Assembly (NCBI GenBank): GCA_023257915.1
Contig: JALRBB010000095.1
Span: forward strand, 1 to 13,220
Source of the DNA: Quisquiliibacterium sp.
GTDB lineage: Bacteria > Pseudomonadota > Gammaproteobacteria > Burkholderiales > Burkholderiaceae_E
DNA length: 13,220 nucleotides
Reading direction: 5' to 3'
The position numbers and the translations under genes were made by a program. Shown piece after piece: positions 1 through 7,529 of the stretch. Each line of letters begins with the position of its first letter. Positions within the stretch are counted from its first letter, which is position 1. The notes under the pieces were generated by a model. That model searched no databases. It worked only from the letters and a program-made list of their open reading frames with translations, and had not been told where the DNA came from.

Positions 1-1
1 G

Positions 2-1303
2 CAGGATGTTGCCTGGCCGTGCAACGACACCAAGTACATCGTGCATTACCCCGAGACCCGCGAGATCTGGTCGTTTGGCTCCGGCTATGGAGGCAATGCG
101 CTGCTGGGCAAGAAGTGCTTCGCGTTGCGGATCGCCTCGAACATGGGTCGTCAGGACGTGTTGTCCGGCGGGATCGGCTGGCTCGCCGAGCACATGCTGA
201 TCCTGGCGGTGACCAATCCGCAGGGAAAGACCTTTCACGTCGGCGCGGCTTTCCCGTCGGCCTGCGGGAAAACCAATTTCGCGATGCTGATTCCGCCGGC
301 CGGCTTTGAAGGCTGGAGCGTGAAGACCATCGGCGACGACATCGCCTGGATCAAGCCGGGCTCCGATGGTCGGCTGTACGCCATCAATCCGGAGGCCGGC
401 TTTTTCGGTGTCGCGCCGGGCACCAGCGCCAAGACCAATCCGAACTGCCTCGATTCGCTGTCGGGCAATGCGATCTTCACGAATGTCGCACTGACTGACG
501 ATGGCGACGTCTGGTGGGAAGGTTTGTCGGAGCCGCCGGCGCGTCTGCTCGACTGGCAGGGCCGGGAGTGGACGCCGCAGATCGCTGCCGACAATCCCGT
601 CAATGGCAAGCCGCGTCCGGCCGCGCATCCGAATGCCCGTTTTACGGTCTCCGCGGCCCAGTGCCCGTCGATCGATGCGCGCTGGGACAGTGTCGATGGC
701 GTGCCGATCGATGCGTTCATCTTCGGAGGCCGCCGCTCGACCACGGTGCCGCTGGTTACCCAGGCGCGCAGCTGGGAGGAGGGGGTCTACATGGCCGCCA
801 CGATGGGCTCGGAGACCACCGCCGCGCAGGCCGGTGCCACCGGCATCGTGCGCCGCGACCCGTTTGCGATGCTGCCGTTCTGCGGCTACAACATGTCGGA
901 TTACTTCGCGCACTGGCTCGACCTGGGCAATCGCCTCGCGCAGACCGGTGCGAAGCTGCCGGCGATCTTCTGCGTGAACTGGTTCCGCACCGATGAGAAC
1001 GGCAAGTTCGTCTGGCCGGGTTTTGGCGAGAACATGCGGGTGCTGGCCTGGATGCTCGGTCGCATCGACGGCCAGGCGCAGGGCGTCGAGCATGTGTTCG
1101 GCGTGTCGCCACGCTATGAAGATCTGCACTGGCAGGGCCTGGAGTTCTCACGCGAGGCGTATCGCACGATCACCTCGATCGATCGCGAGGCCTGGCGCGA
1201 GGAGCTTGAGCTGCATGCCGAGCTGTTCACGCAGCTTTCGCAGGGCTTGCCGCAGACCTTGTTGCGGGTCAAGCAAACGCTGGAGCAGCGGCTGGCCGCC
1301 TGA
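2..1303 (+). CDS. pckG: GTP-dependent phosphoenolpyruvate carboxykinase, 5'-truncated by window edge
   Basis: Converts oxaloacetate plus GTP to PEP, CO2 and GDP, the cytosolic entry step to gluconeogenesis from TCA intermediates. The frame is already open at base 2, so the gene starts outside the window; a GTG at 41 in the same frame is internal. 433 residues are visible of a family that is usually about 600, so roughly the first 170 are missing. Seen directly: the kinase-1a P-loop FPSACGKTN (251-277) with the hyper-reactive Cys typical of GTP-type enzymes, the kinase-2 motif GDDIAW (332-349), [37 protein letters not shown] and the C-terminal [17 protein letters not shown] guanine-binding region. 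These motifs separate it from the ATP-dependent PckA family. A hairpin terminator follows, and the next gene is 237 bp downstream, so it is probably transcribed separately. Confidence 0.97.
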   Translation, partial: QDVAWPCNDTKYIVHYPETREIWSFGSGYGGNALLGKKCFALRIASNMGRQDVLSGGIGWLAEHMLILAVTNPQGKTFHVGAAFPSACGKTNFAMLIPPAGFEGWSVKTIGDDIAWIKPGSDGRLYAINPEAGFFGVAPGTSAKTNPNCLDSLSGNAIFTNVALTDDGDVWWEGLSEPPARLLDWQGREWTPQIAADNPVNGKPRPAAHPNARFTVSAAQCPSIDARWDSVDGVPIDAFIFGGRRSTTVPLVTQARSWEEGVYMAATMGSETTAAQAGATGIVRRDPFAMLPFCGYNMSDYFAHWLDLGNRLAQTGAKLPAIFCVNWFRTDENGKFVWPGFGENMRVLAWMLGRIDGQAQGVEHVFGVSPRYEDLHWQGLEFSREAYRTITSIDREAWREELELHAELFTQLSQGLPQTLLRVKQTLEQRLAA

Positions 1304-1325
1304 GTTTCGACAGCCATTGCAGACG

Positions 1326-1356
1326 CGGCCCGGTTCGTCCGGGCCGTTGTCGTTTT
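1326..1356 (+). terminator. Probable intrinsic terminator after pckG
   Basis: A perfect 8-bp GC stem (CGGCCCGG at 1326-1333 and CCGGGCCG at 1339-1346) encloses the loop TTCGT. It is followed by the T-rich tract TTGTCGTTTT (1347-1356), which is interrupted by GTCG and is therefore weaker than a textbook U-run. It lies 22 bp after the pckG stop codon. The rest of the gap to 1540 shows no coding sequence and no promoter that I could defend. Confidence 0.7.
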
Positions 1357-1530
1357 CAGCGTCGGCGTCCGTGTCGCGAAGCGCTGCGGGTGGCCGGGCT
1401 TCCGGAGCGCGGGCCTGCCGGACCGCCTGACTGTGTGACGTGTGGCGCTGTGTGCAAGAATCCGATTAGCTTCCTGCCGGGCCGCGCGGCTTGCAAGATC
1501 GCGAACGCCAGGATCCGTCAGTCATCCACC

Positions 1531-1535
1531 GGAGA
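1531..1535 (+). promoter_or_regulatory. Ribosome binding site that sets the aminotransferase start
   Basis: GGAGA lies 5 nt before the ATG at 1541. The same frame is open further upstream (an alternative start at 1442), but that stretch has no comparable Shine-Dalgarno sequence and encodes no family-like residues, so 1541 is preferred. Confidence 0.75.
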
Positions 1536-1540
1536 ATCCG

Positions 1541-2926
1541 ATGAACGCTGTAGTCAGTCCGGCAGCGCGCCGCGACCTCGCCTATCACCTGCACCCGACC
1601 ACCAACCTGGCCAGCGTGCAGACCGAAGGGCCTTTGGTGATCACCGGGGGTGATGGCGTCTATGTGATCGACGAGTCGGGCAATCGCTATCTCGAGGGCA
1701 TGGCCGGCCTGTGGTGCGCGAGCCTGGGCTTTTCCGAAGCCCGGCTTGCCGAGGCCGCCTACCGACAGATGAAGGAGTTGCCCTTCTATCACGCGTTCTC
1801 CGGCAAGGTGGCACGTATCTCCACCGAGCTGGCTGAGCGTTTGGTTGGCATCGCGCCCGAGGGGCTGACCAAGGTGTTCTTCGCCAATTCCGGTTCCGAG
1901 GCGAATGATTCGGCGGTCAAGCTGGTCTGGTACTACAACAATGCGCTGGGTCGGCCCGAGAAGAAAAAGTTCATCTCGCGAAAAAAGGCGTATCACGGCA
2001 TGACGGTCGTGGCCGCCAGTCTGACCGGGCTGCCATTTGCGCATGGCGACTTCGATGTGCCGGCCCCTCGCTTCATCCACACCGAATCGCCGCACTACTG
2101 GCGCGGCGCGCGCGATGGGGAGTCCGAGGAGGCGTTCGCCGAACGGCTGGCGGCCGAACTGGAGCGGATGATCCTGGCCGAAGGGCCCGACACGGTCGCG
2201 GCGTTCATCGCCGAGCCGGTGATGGGCGCCGGTGGCGTGATCGTGCCCCCGGCCACCTACTTCGAGCGGATACAACAGGTCCTGGCGAAATACGATGTGC
2301 TGATGATTGCCGACGAGGTGATCTGCGGATTCGGTCGCACCGGCAACATGTTCGGCTCACAGACCTTCGACATCCGGCCCGATATTCTGACCTGCGCCAA
2401 GCAGCTGACCAGTGGCTATCAGCCGATGTCGGCGATGATGGTCTCGTCGACCATCTACAAGGTGCTCGAGGAACAGTCGCGCAAGCTCGGAATCTTCGGA
2501 CACGGTTTTACCTACTCGGGCCATCCGGTGCCGGCAGCGGTCGCGGTCGAGACCTTGCGCATCTACGAGGAGCGCAAGCTGATCGATCATGTGCGATCGC
2601 TCTCACCGGTGATGCAGGACGGCCTGAGGGCTTTGGTCGATCATCCGCTGGTTGGCGAGGCGCGCGGCATCGGCCTGATCGGTGCGCTGGAGCTTGTGCA
2701 CAACAAGGCGACCAAGACCAGCTACGACGCGAAAGCGGGCGTGGGCGCGCAGGTCGTGCGTTTCGCGCAGCAGCGCGGCCTGATCGTGCGTTCCTTGCCT
2801 GGTGATGTGATCGCGGTCTGTCCGCCGCTGGTGATCGCGCCGCATGAATTGCGCGATCTGCTCGACGGGCTGACCGGTGCGCTGAACGACACCTGGGATT
2901 GGGTCAAGGCTCGCGGCCTGGCCTGA
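1541..2926 (+). CDS. Class III PLP-dependent omega-amino acid:pyruvate aminotransferase
   Basis: 461 residues, a normal length for fold-type I class III aminotransferases. These cytosolic enzymes move the terminal amino group of an omega-amino acid or diamine (beta-alanine, GABA, putrescine and similar) to pyruvate, giving a semialdehyde or aldehyde and alanine. Seen: FFANSGSEANDSAVKLVWYY (phosphate-cup region), KKAYHGMTVVAASLTG, the PLP-ring Asp in IADEVICGFGRTG (D258) and the Schiff-base lysine in CAKQLTSGYQPM (K287). HGFTYSGHPVPAAVA then follows, typical of the putrescine/beta-alanine:pyruvate subgroup (SpuC-like). The exact amino donor cannot be read from the sequence. In this window mmsA and gabD could take up the semialdehyde products, which favours beta-alanine, beta-aminoisobutyrate or GABA (inference). 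It stands alone as a + strand unit and converges on the membrane-protein gene with only 19 bp between stops. Confidence 0.9.
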   Translation: MNAVVSPAARRDLAYHLHPTTNLASVQTEGPLVITGGDGVYVIDESGNRYLEGMAGLWCASLGFSEARLAEAAYRQMKELPFYHAFSGKVARISTELAERLVGIAPEGLTKVFFANSGSEANDSAVKLVWYYNNALGRPEKKKFISRKKAYHGMTVVAASLTGLPFAHGDFDVPAPRFIHTESPHYWRGARDGESEEAFAERLAAELERMILAEGPDTVAAFIAEPVMGAGGVIVPPATYFERIQQVLAKYDVLMIADEVICGFGRTGNMFGSQTFDIRPDILTCAKQLTSGYQPMSAMMVSSTIYKVLEEQSRKLGIFGHGFTYSGHPVPAAVAVETLRIYEERKLIDHVRSLSPVMQDGLRALVDHPLVGEARGIGLIGALELVHNKATKTSYDAKAGVGAQVVRFAQQRGLIVRSLPGDVIAVCPPLVIAPHELRDLLDGLTGALNDTWDWVKARGLA

Positions 2927-2945
2927 ACCCGCTCGGGCCGCCGGC

Positions 2946-3593
2946 CTAATCAGCTGGCGGTTCCTGCGACCAGGACGGAAGTGTGAAGCCGGTCAGCAGT
3001 GCGATCGAGCGCAACAGGGTGGCCGTGAGGGCAGCGGCCAGCAACGAAACCCAGTCGGGCGCCTGCAATGCATGCGCCCCGACCAGCACCCAGCCGCCGC
3101 AAAACGCGCAGAGCGCATAAGGCCGATGGTCGCGAAACGCGGTCGGCACCTCGTTGCACACGATGTCACGCAGCACGCCGCCGAAGACTGCGGTGATCAC
3201 GCCCATTAGCACCGCCACGATCGCCGGCATGCCGGCATTGATTGCGATCTGGCTTCCGCTCGCGGTGAACAGACCCAGGCCGATCGCATCGGCCCACTGG
3301 ATCGCGCGTTCGGCGAGCGTGAAGTGATTCAGGCGCAGAAAGAACATCGAGCCGGCACACAGCAGCAGCACTGCCCAAAGCCAGCCCGGATTGTCGACCC
3401 AGAAGAACGGGCGCCGGTCGAGCAGCATGTCGCGCAAGGTGCCGCCGCCAAACGCCGCGACACCGGCCACGATGCAGATACCGACCGCATCCATTCGGGC
3501 GCGCGCCGCGGCCAGCAAGCCGGATAGCGCGAACGCGATCGTTGCCGAGATCTCGATCGCGGTCACTGCGAGGGATAGCGACATGCCTTGCAC
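2946..3593 (-). CDS. UPF0126/TRIC-type trimeric intracellular cation channel family membrane protein
   Basis: 215 residues and very hydrophobic, with about seven predicted membrane segments, so it belongs in the inner membrane. The two-repeat architecture of the UPF0126 (YicG-like) family is visible. Repeat 1 runs from FALSGLLAAARARMDAVG to FGGGTLRDML (residues 21-57). Repeat 2 runs from LFTASGSQIAINAG to FGGVLRDIVCNEVP (108-150). Characterised prokaryotic TRIC homologues are trimeric monovalent cation channels; many bacterial members have no tested function, so transport of a specific ion is not claimed. Two starts are possible. GTG 3593 has AGGA (3601-3604) 7 nt upstream and is used here. 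ATG 3584 gives a protein three residues shorter but has no well-spaced Shine-Dalgarno. It is the last gene of a leftward operon, 36 bp after the PdxA-like gene. Confidence 0.85.
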   Translation of the reverse strand: MQGMSLSLAVTAIEISATIAFALSGLLAAARARMDAVGICIVAGVAAFGGGTLRDMLLDRRPFFWVDNPGWLWAVLLLCAGSMFFLRLNHFTLAERAIQWADAIGLGLFTASGSQIAINAGMPAIVAVLMGVITAVFGGVLRDIVCNEVPTAFRDHRPYALCAFCGGWVLVGAHALQAPDWVSLLAAALTATLLRSIALLTGFTLPSWSQEPPAD

Positions 3594-3600
3594 GGGGCGG

Positions 3601-3604
3601 TCCT
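3601..3604 (-). promoter_or_regulatory. Ribosome binding site favouring GTG start of the TRIC-type gene
   Basis: On the minus strand AGGA is followed by 7 nt and then GTG (3593). The competing ATG at 3584 would be 16 nt away, too far for this site. Confidence 0.5.
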
Positions 3605-3629
3605 GTTGAGAAAGGGGGCCGGCGGTCTG

Positions 3630-4655
3630 TCAGTTCGCCGGGCCGGAAATTGTCGACGACAGTCGCTCGGCTTGTCGAAATGCCGCCAGCAGGCTGCGCG
3701 GGTCGGCCAGTCCGCGTCCCTGCGCATCCAGTTTGCCGGCAATGTCGAAGGCGGTGCCATGGTCCGGGCTGGTGCGAACATAAGGCAGGCCGATCGTGAT
3801 GTTGACGCCTTCGTCCAGCCCGAGGTACTTGACCGGGATCAGTCCCTGGTCGTGATACATCGCGATGACGACGTCGAATTCGCGAAAACCCCGCGCACGC
3901 ATGAATACGGTGTCTGGCGGGAACGGGCCCTGCGCATCGATACCATGTGCACAGGCATCTGCAATGGCCGGGGCGACGATCTCGATCTCCTCGCGACCGA
4001 ACGCGCCGCCTTCGCCGGCGTGCGGATTCACACCAGCGACCGCGATCCGCGGATGCGCGATGCCGGCGCGCTGTAGCGCGTGATTGGTGATGGCGATGGT
4101 TTCGCCGATCAGCTCGCGGGTCAGGCTCGACAGGGCATCGCGCAGCGGCAGGTGGATCGTGGCCAGCACCGTGCGCAGCTCGTCGTTGGCCAGCATCATG
4201 CGCACGGGCAGATTTCCGGCGAGTTCGGCCAGCAGCTCGGTATGGCCCGGGTAGTCGTGTCCGGCGCGATGCATCGCTTCCTTGTTCAGCGGTGCGGTGA
4301 CCACCGCGCGCACCTCGCCACGCATCGCGAGCATCGCCGCGCGCGCGATGCAGCGATAGGCGGCTTCGCCCCCGCGCGGATCGACCCGACCGAAGGGCAG
4401 GTCGGGCGCAACCGTGCTTGCACACAGCACCGGCACAACACGCGCCGCCTGCTCGGGCTCCGGCAAGGCCTGTGGGTCGTCGGTCGCGATGATCTGCAAG
4501 CTCAGACCCAGGCGGCGTGCCTCGCGCTCGAACAACTCCGGGTCACCGACCACGACCGCCGCTGCAGGCAGGCCGGCGTCAAAGGACTTCAGCACGATTT
4601 CCGGACCGATCCCGCAGGGGTCTCCCATCGTGATCGCGATCGGTCGTTGGGCCAT
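3630..4655 (-). CDS. PdxA/PdxA2-family 4-phospho-hydroxyacid dehydrogenase
   Basis: 341 residues. The family oxidises 4-phosphohydroxy-L-threonine (PdxA, vitamin B6 synthesis) or 4-phospho-D-threonate/erythronate (PdxA2, acid-sugar catabolism) with NAD and a divalent metal, in the cytosol. Seen: the N-terminal ITMGDPCGIGPEI; substrate-binding GHTE (H138-T139); and all three metal histidines, H169 (IHLPLRD), H212 (NPHAGEGG) and H268 (MYHDQGLIP). GVNITIGLPYVRTSPDHGTAFDIAGK follows near the end. The segments ITMGDP and TAPLNKEAMHRAGHDYPGHTE look more like PdxA2 than the enteric PdxA (TPGEPAGIGP, TGPVHKGVINDAG), so a catabolic role is possible. No DUF1537-type kinase, the usual PdxA2 partner, is in the window. 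The start has a strong AAGGAG 6 nt upstream. It lies 37 bp downstream of the M20 hydrolase stop, in the same operon. One small oddity is Cys in GDPCGIGPE, where Ala is usual. Confidence 0.88.
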   Translation of the reverse strand: MAQRPIAITMGDPCGIGPEIVLKSFDAGLPAAAVVVGDPELFEREARRLGLSLQIIATDDPQALPEPEQAARVVPVLCASTVAPDLPFGRVDPRGGEAAYRCIARAAMLAMRGEVRAVVTAPLNKEAMHRAGHDYPGHTELLAELAGNLPVRMMLANDELRTVLATIHLPLRDALSSLTRELIGETIAITNHALQRAGIAHPRIAVAGVNPHAGEGGAFGREEIEIVAPAIADACAHGIDAQGPFPPDTVFMRARGFREFDVVIAMYHDQGLIPVKYLGLDEGVNITIGLPYVRTSPDHGTAFDIAGKLDAQGRGLADPRSLLAAFRQAERLSSTISGPAN

Positions 4656-4661
4656 CGTTAA

Positions 4662-4667
4662 CTCCTT
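4662..4667 (-). promoter_or_regulatory. Strong Shine-Dalgarno for the PdxA-like gene
   Basis: AAGGAG on the minus strand, followed by TTAACG and the ATG at 4655. It supports independent efficient initiation inside the operon and fixes the start. Confidence 0.75.
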
Positions 4668-4692
4668 GCGCTATCTCGCTGTTGGCGGGCGC

Positions 4693-5985
4693 TCAGCCGG
4701 CAGCGCGCAGCACCGAGCGAAGCAGCACATCGCAGCCGGCCGCGAGGTCCTGCGGGGTCGCGCTTTCAATTTCATTGTGGCTGATGCCGCCCTCGCAAGG
4801 CACGAAGATCATCGCGGTCGGGCAAGTGCGCGCGACATAGACCGCGTCATGGCCGGCGCCGCTTGCCAGGCGCATCACGCTATGGCCAAGTTCGGCCGCG
4901 TCCTGCTCAATGCCGGCGACCAGGTCAGGTTCGAACGCGCAGGGTGGGAAGTGCACCACTTCATCCACCGAGACCTGTACCCCGTCTTCTTGCGCGACGC
5001 GTTGCGCGGCCTCACGCAGCTGCGCGACCATGGCCAGCAGCGTTTCCTCGCGCGCATTGCGAAAGTCGACACTGAACTCGACGCGTCCGGGGATCACGTT
5101 GCGCGAATTCGGATGCACGAACAGCTGACCGACGGTGCCGCGCGCATAGTCTGGTGACTCGGCCGCGATGCGCCGGACTTCAATGATCAGTCGGGAGGCC
5201 GATAGCAGCGCATCGCGCCGCATCGCGATCGGCGTCGGACCGGCATGTGCATCCTGGCCAGTGACGACGACATCGAACCAGCGCTGGCCCAGGGCGCCTT
5301 CAACCGCGCCGATCGTCTTGCCTTCGCGCTCGAGGACCGGGCCCTGCTCGATATGTGGCTCGAAGTAGGCGGCAAAGCGCGGCGGTGTATCGCGCCCGGC
5401 GTACTCGATGGCGGCCAGCGCCTGCGCGACGCTGATGCCGTCGCGGTCATGCTGAGTCAGGCAGTGCTCGATGCCGAACGCGCCGCAGTACACACCGGAA
5501 CCCATCATGACCGGTGTGAAGCGGGTGCCCTCCTCGTTGGTCCAGATCGCGACCGCGACCGGCCGCTCGGTCTGCAATCCGGCGTCGTTCAGTGCGCGCA
5601 GCACTTCGACGCCGGCAAGCACGCCATAGTTGCCATCGAACTTGCCCCCGGACGGCTGGGTGTCGACATGACTGCCGACCGCAACCGGCCGTGCCGCCGG
5701 GTCGCTGGCCGGGTTGCCGTCTGCGTCGAAGCCATTGCCGCGCCGGCCTGGGCGAATGCCGAACACATTGCCGATCGCGTCGATACGGATCTCGCAGCCG
5801 GCTTCGCGCAGCCAGCCGACGACCAGATCGCGTCCTTGGCGATCGAGCTCGGTCAGGGCCAGACGCTTGACCCCGCCCTTGGGGGTTGCGCCGATCCTGG
5901 CCAGTTCCATCAGGCTGTCCCAGAGTCTTGTGCTATTGATCCGCGCCATCGCGTTGCCACTTTTGGGGTTCACACGTGCATCCAT
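4693..5985 (-). CDS. M20-family Zn-dependent amidohydrolase (N-carbamoyl-L-amino acid hydrolase / beta-ureidopropionase type)
   Basis: 430 residues from ATG 5985. The family hydrolyses N-carbamoyl amino acids, N-carbamoyl-beta-alanine or allantoate to the amine, CO2 and ammonia in the cytosol, using a di-metal centre. Seen: GSHVDTQPSGGKFDGNYGV (H106, D108, D117), NEEGTRF (E151-E152), YFEPHIEQGPVLE (H211), the lid-domain GQDAHAGPTPIAMRRDA (H247), SGAGHDAVYVA and the C-terminal ISHNEIE (H403). The DTQPxGGKFDG version of the first motif is that of beta-ureidopropionase and hydantoinase-linked carbamoylases rather than allantoate amidohydrolase; that sub-assignment is inference. An upstream in-frame extension to 6186 is open but reads like non-coding sequence and would run into the divergent amidase gene. 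ATG 5985 has AAGGAG 7 nt upstream. It is the first gene of the leftward operon. Confidence 0.9.
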   Translation of the reverse strand: MDARVNPKSGNAMARINSTRLWDSLMELARIGATPKGGVKRLALTELDRQGRDLVVGWLREAGCEIRIDAIGNVFGIRPGRRGNGFDADGNPASDPAARPVAVGSHVDTQPSGGKFDGNYGVLAGVEVLRALNDAGLQTERPVAVAIWTNEEGTRFTPVMMGSGVYCGAFGIEHCLTQHDRDGISVAQALAAIEYAGRDTPPRFAAYFEPHIEQGPVLEREGKTIGAVEGALGQRWFDVVVTGQDAHAGPTPIAMRRDALLSASRLIIEVRRIAAESPDYARGTVGQLFVHPNSRNVIPGRVEFSVDFRNAREETLLAMVAQLREAAQRVAQEDGVQVSVDEVVHFPPCAFEPDLVAGIEQDAAELGHSVMRLASGAGHDAVYVARTCPTAMIFVPCEGGISHNEIESATPQDLAAGCDVLLRSVLRAAG

Positions 5986-6086
5986 CGGAGCTCTCCTTGC
6001 GATTGCCTCGATTTTGGCAGGAATCTGCTTGCGTCGGCCGCAGGGCTGGAACACGATTGCGGTTTTGCCGATTTTCGGGAGTGAGG
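5986..6086. promoter_or_regulatory. Divergent control region between M20 hydrolase and amidase
   Basis: This 101-bp gap separates the two start codons and must hold promoters for both directions. Within it CGATTTT occurs twice in the same orientation (6009-6015 and 6069-6075) and GATTGC twice (6001-6006 and 6055-6060). TGCC-N8-GGCA (6004-6019) is a short inverted repeat. No convincing -35/-10 pair was found on either strand. Both genes have good ribosome sites at the edges (AAGGAG at 5993-5998 on the minus strand; GGGAG at 6077-6081 on the plus strand). Confidence 0.45.
5993..5998 (-). promoter_or_regulatory. Shine-Dalgarno that sets the M20 hydrolase start
   Basis: AAGGAG on the minus strand with a 7-nt spacer to ATG 5985. 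It decides this start over the longer reading frame that begins at 6186. Confidence 0.75.
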
Positions 6087-7514
6087 ATGGACCTGATTCG
6101 AGGAACCTTGACGCAGGCGCGCGCCGCACTGGACAAGGGTGAGGTGAGCAGCGAGGAGCTGACACGGGCGCTGATCGCGCAGGCACGGCGGGTGCAACCG
6201 CAGCTCAATGCCTTCATGCAGATCGACGAGGACCATGCGCTGCAGGCAGCCCGGCATGCGGACCTTGAGCGTGACGAGGCACGCGAAGCCGACGGCAAAC
6301 TGCCAGCGCTGCACGGGATCGCGCTGGCGCACAAGGACATGTTCTATCGGGCCGGCAAGGCCAGCAGCGGCGGTTCGCGGATCCTCGCCCGCGAGGTGCA
6401 GACGCAGACCTCGCCGGTTCTGACGCGACTGGACGCGGCGGGTGCATTCGAGTTCGGCACCCTGGGCATGGCCGAGTTCGCTTACGGGGTCACCGGCCAC
6501 AACCATCACTACGGCGACGTCGGTAACGCCTGGAACCCGGCGCATGTGTCCGGCGGTTCGTCCAGCGGCTCAGCCTCCAGCGTTGCCGCTTGCGCGAACT
6601 TTGCGGCGCTCGGCACCGATACCGGCGCATCGGTGCGGGTGCCGGCTGCCTGCAATGGCGTGGTTGGCATCAAGACCAGTTTTGGGGCGGTCAGCCGCGC
6701 AGCGGCGATGCCGCTGTCGCAGTCGCTGGACACGGTTGGGGTGCTGACCCGTAGTGTCGAAGACTGTGCACTGATGTTCGGTGTGATCGCCGGTGCCGAT
6801 CCGCAGGATCCGCCCACCAGCCAGTGGCCGTTTGGTGATGGATGGAGCTGGAGTGCGCGCACAGACCTGCGCGGTGTGCGGATCGGCGTGGCCGACAACT
6901 ACGGTCATGGCGAGTGCACCGACGAGGTCGCGGCGGCGATGCGCGAGAGCCTGGACGCGATGCGTGCGCGTGGCGCGCAGATCGTGCCGGTCAGCGTTCC
7001 GGATGTGGAGGCGTTGTTGAAGCTGTCGCTGGTCGTGTTGCAGGCCGAACCGGCAGCACTGCACCGGCCCTGGATGGAAACGAAAGCGAGTGATTACTCA
7101 CCCCAGGTTCTGGCAAGGCTGCAGGCGGGTCTGCAGATCCCTGCCCATGCGTACATCGATGCATTGCGGATGCGCTCGCCGCTGCTGGCCAGGATGCGCG
7201 ACGAGGTGTTCTCGCAATGCGATGCGCTGCACGCGCCTGTGCTGACGTTTCCGGTGCCGACCCGCGCAGAAACCGATGTCGGCGGTGGGCCGAAGATGCC
7301 GGAGATGATTGCCGCGTTCGGACGCTACACCCGGCCGATCAACTATCTCGGCTTGCCGTCGCTGTCGATGCCGGCTGGGATGGCCGGCGGTTTGCCGGCG
7401 GGCCTTCAGCTGATCGGTCCGCGCTTTTCGGAGGCGATGCTGTTCGGGATTGGGGCCGCGTATCAGGCCGAAAGCGGCTTTCTGGGCTGGCAACCGCCGA
7501 TCGCGCGCGGCTGA
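6087..7514 (+). CDS. Amidase-signature family hydrolase
   Basis: 475 residues, normal for amidase-signature enzymes, which hydrolyse amide bonds with a Ser-cisSer-Lys triad. Seen: LHGIALAHKDMF with the catalytic Lys (K83); HVSGGSSSGSASSVAA with the cis-Ser (S158); and GTDTGASVRVPAACNGVVGIK with the nucleophile (S182). The S158 to S182 spacing of 24 matches the family. The usual GG before the nucleophile is GA here. The C-terminal half (YLGLPSLSMPAGMAGGLPAGLQLIG) is also typical. There is no signal peptide, so it is cytosolic. The start at 6087 follows GGGAG by 5 nt; a GTG two codons earlier and a longer frame from 5976 are less likely. The substrate cannot be told. GatA is unlikely, because no GatB/GatC lies nearby and the flanking genes are catabolic. 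It is divergent from the M20 hydrolase and converges on the IclR gene with 15 bp between stops. Confidence 0.9.
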   Translation: MDLIRGTLTQARAALDKGEVSSEELTRALIAQARRVQPQLNAFMQIDEDHALQAARHADLERDEAREADGKLPALHGIALAHKDMFYRAGKASSGGSRILAREVQTQTSPVLTRLDAAGAFEFGTLGMAEFAYGVTGHNHHYGDVGNAWNPAHVSGGSSSGSASSVAACANFAALGTDTGASVRVPAACNGVVGIKTSFGAVSRAAAMPLSQSLDTVGVLTRSVEDCALMFGVIAGADPQDPPTSQWPFGDGWSWSARTDLRGVRIGVADNYGHGECTDEVAAAMRESLDAMRARGAQIVPVSVPDVEALLKLSLVVLQAEPAALHRPWMETKASDYSPQVLARLQAGLQIPAHAYIDALRMRSPLLARMRDEVFSQCDALHAPVLTFPVPTRAETDVGGGPKMPEMIAAFGRYTRPINYLGLPSLSMPAGMAGGLPAGLQLIGPRFSEAMLFGIGAAYQAESGFLGWQPPIARG

Positions 7515-7529
7515 GAGAACCGGGGCGGG

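Noticed and set aside
1442..1456. Sigma-54-like TGGCGC...TGC upstream of the aminotransferase
   Set aside because: The spacing between GG and GC is two bases short and the flanking match is poor.
2927..2945. Bidirectional terminator in the 19-bp convergent gap
   Set aside because: Only a 5-bp GC pairing could be drawn (CGGCC with GGCCG) and there is no T-tract on either side.
3166..4425. 419-codon minus-strand frame spanning the PdxA-like and TRIC-type genes
   Set aside because: It is an out-of-frame reading of two genes on the same strand, dominated by Arg/Ala/Gly/His. The PdxA and TRIC frames carry the conserved motifs.
4620..4650. Frequent GATCGC/CGATCG words (here and throughout), reminiscent of HIP1
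   Set aside because: They fall in coding sequence as Ile-Ala, Ala-Ile and Asp-Arg codon runs. They look like a compositional habit of the genome, not a discrete repeat element.
6048..6061. Sigma-54-like TGG...TTGC upstream of the amidase
   Set aside because: The spacing between the GG and GC elements is one base short of the -24/-12 rule, which is strict.
5245..6084. 279-codon plus-strand open frame opposite the M20 hydrolase
   Set aside because: Antisense to a gene with all its catalytic motifs. Its composition is Ala/Asp/Arg-rich without recognisable motifs, and there is no supporting ribosome site.
5986..6186. N-terminal extension of the M20 hydrolase
   Set aside because: The in-frame 67 residues before 5985 have no family similarity and would overlap the amidase start and the control region. 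The AAGGAG at 5993-5998 fits the shorter start.
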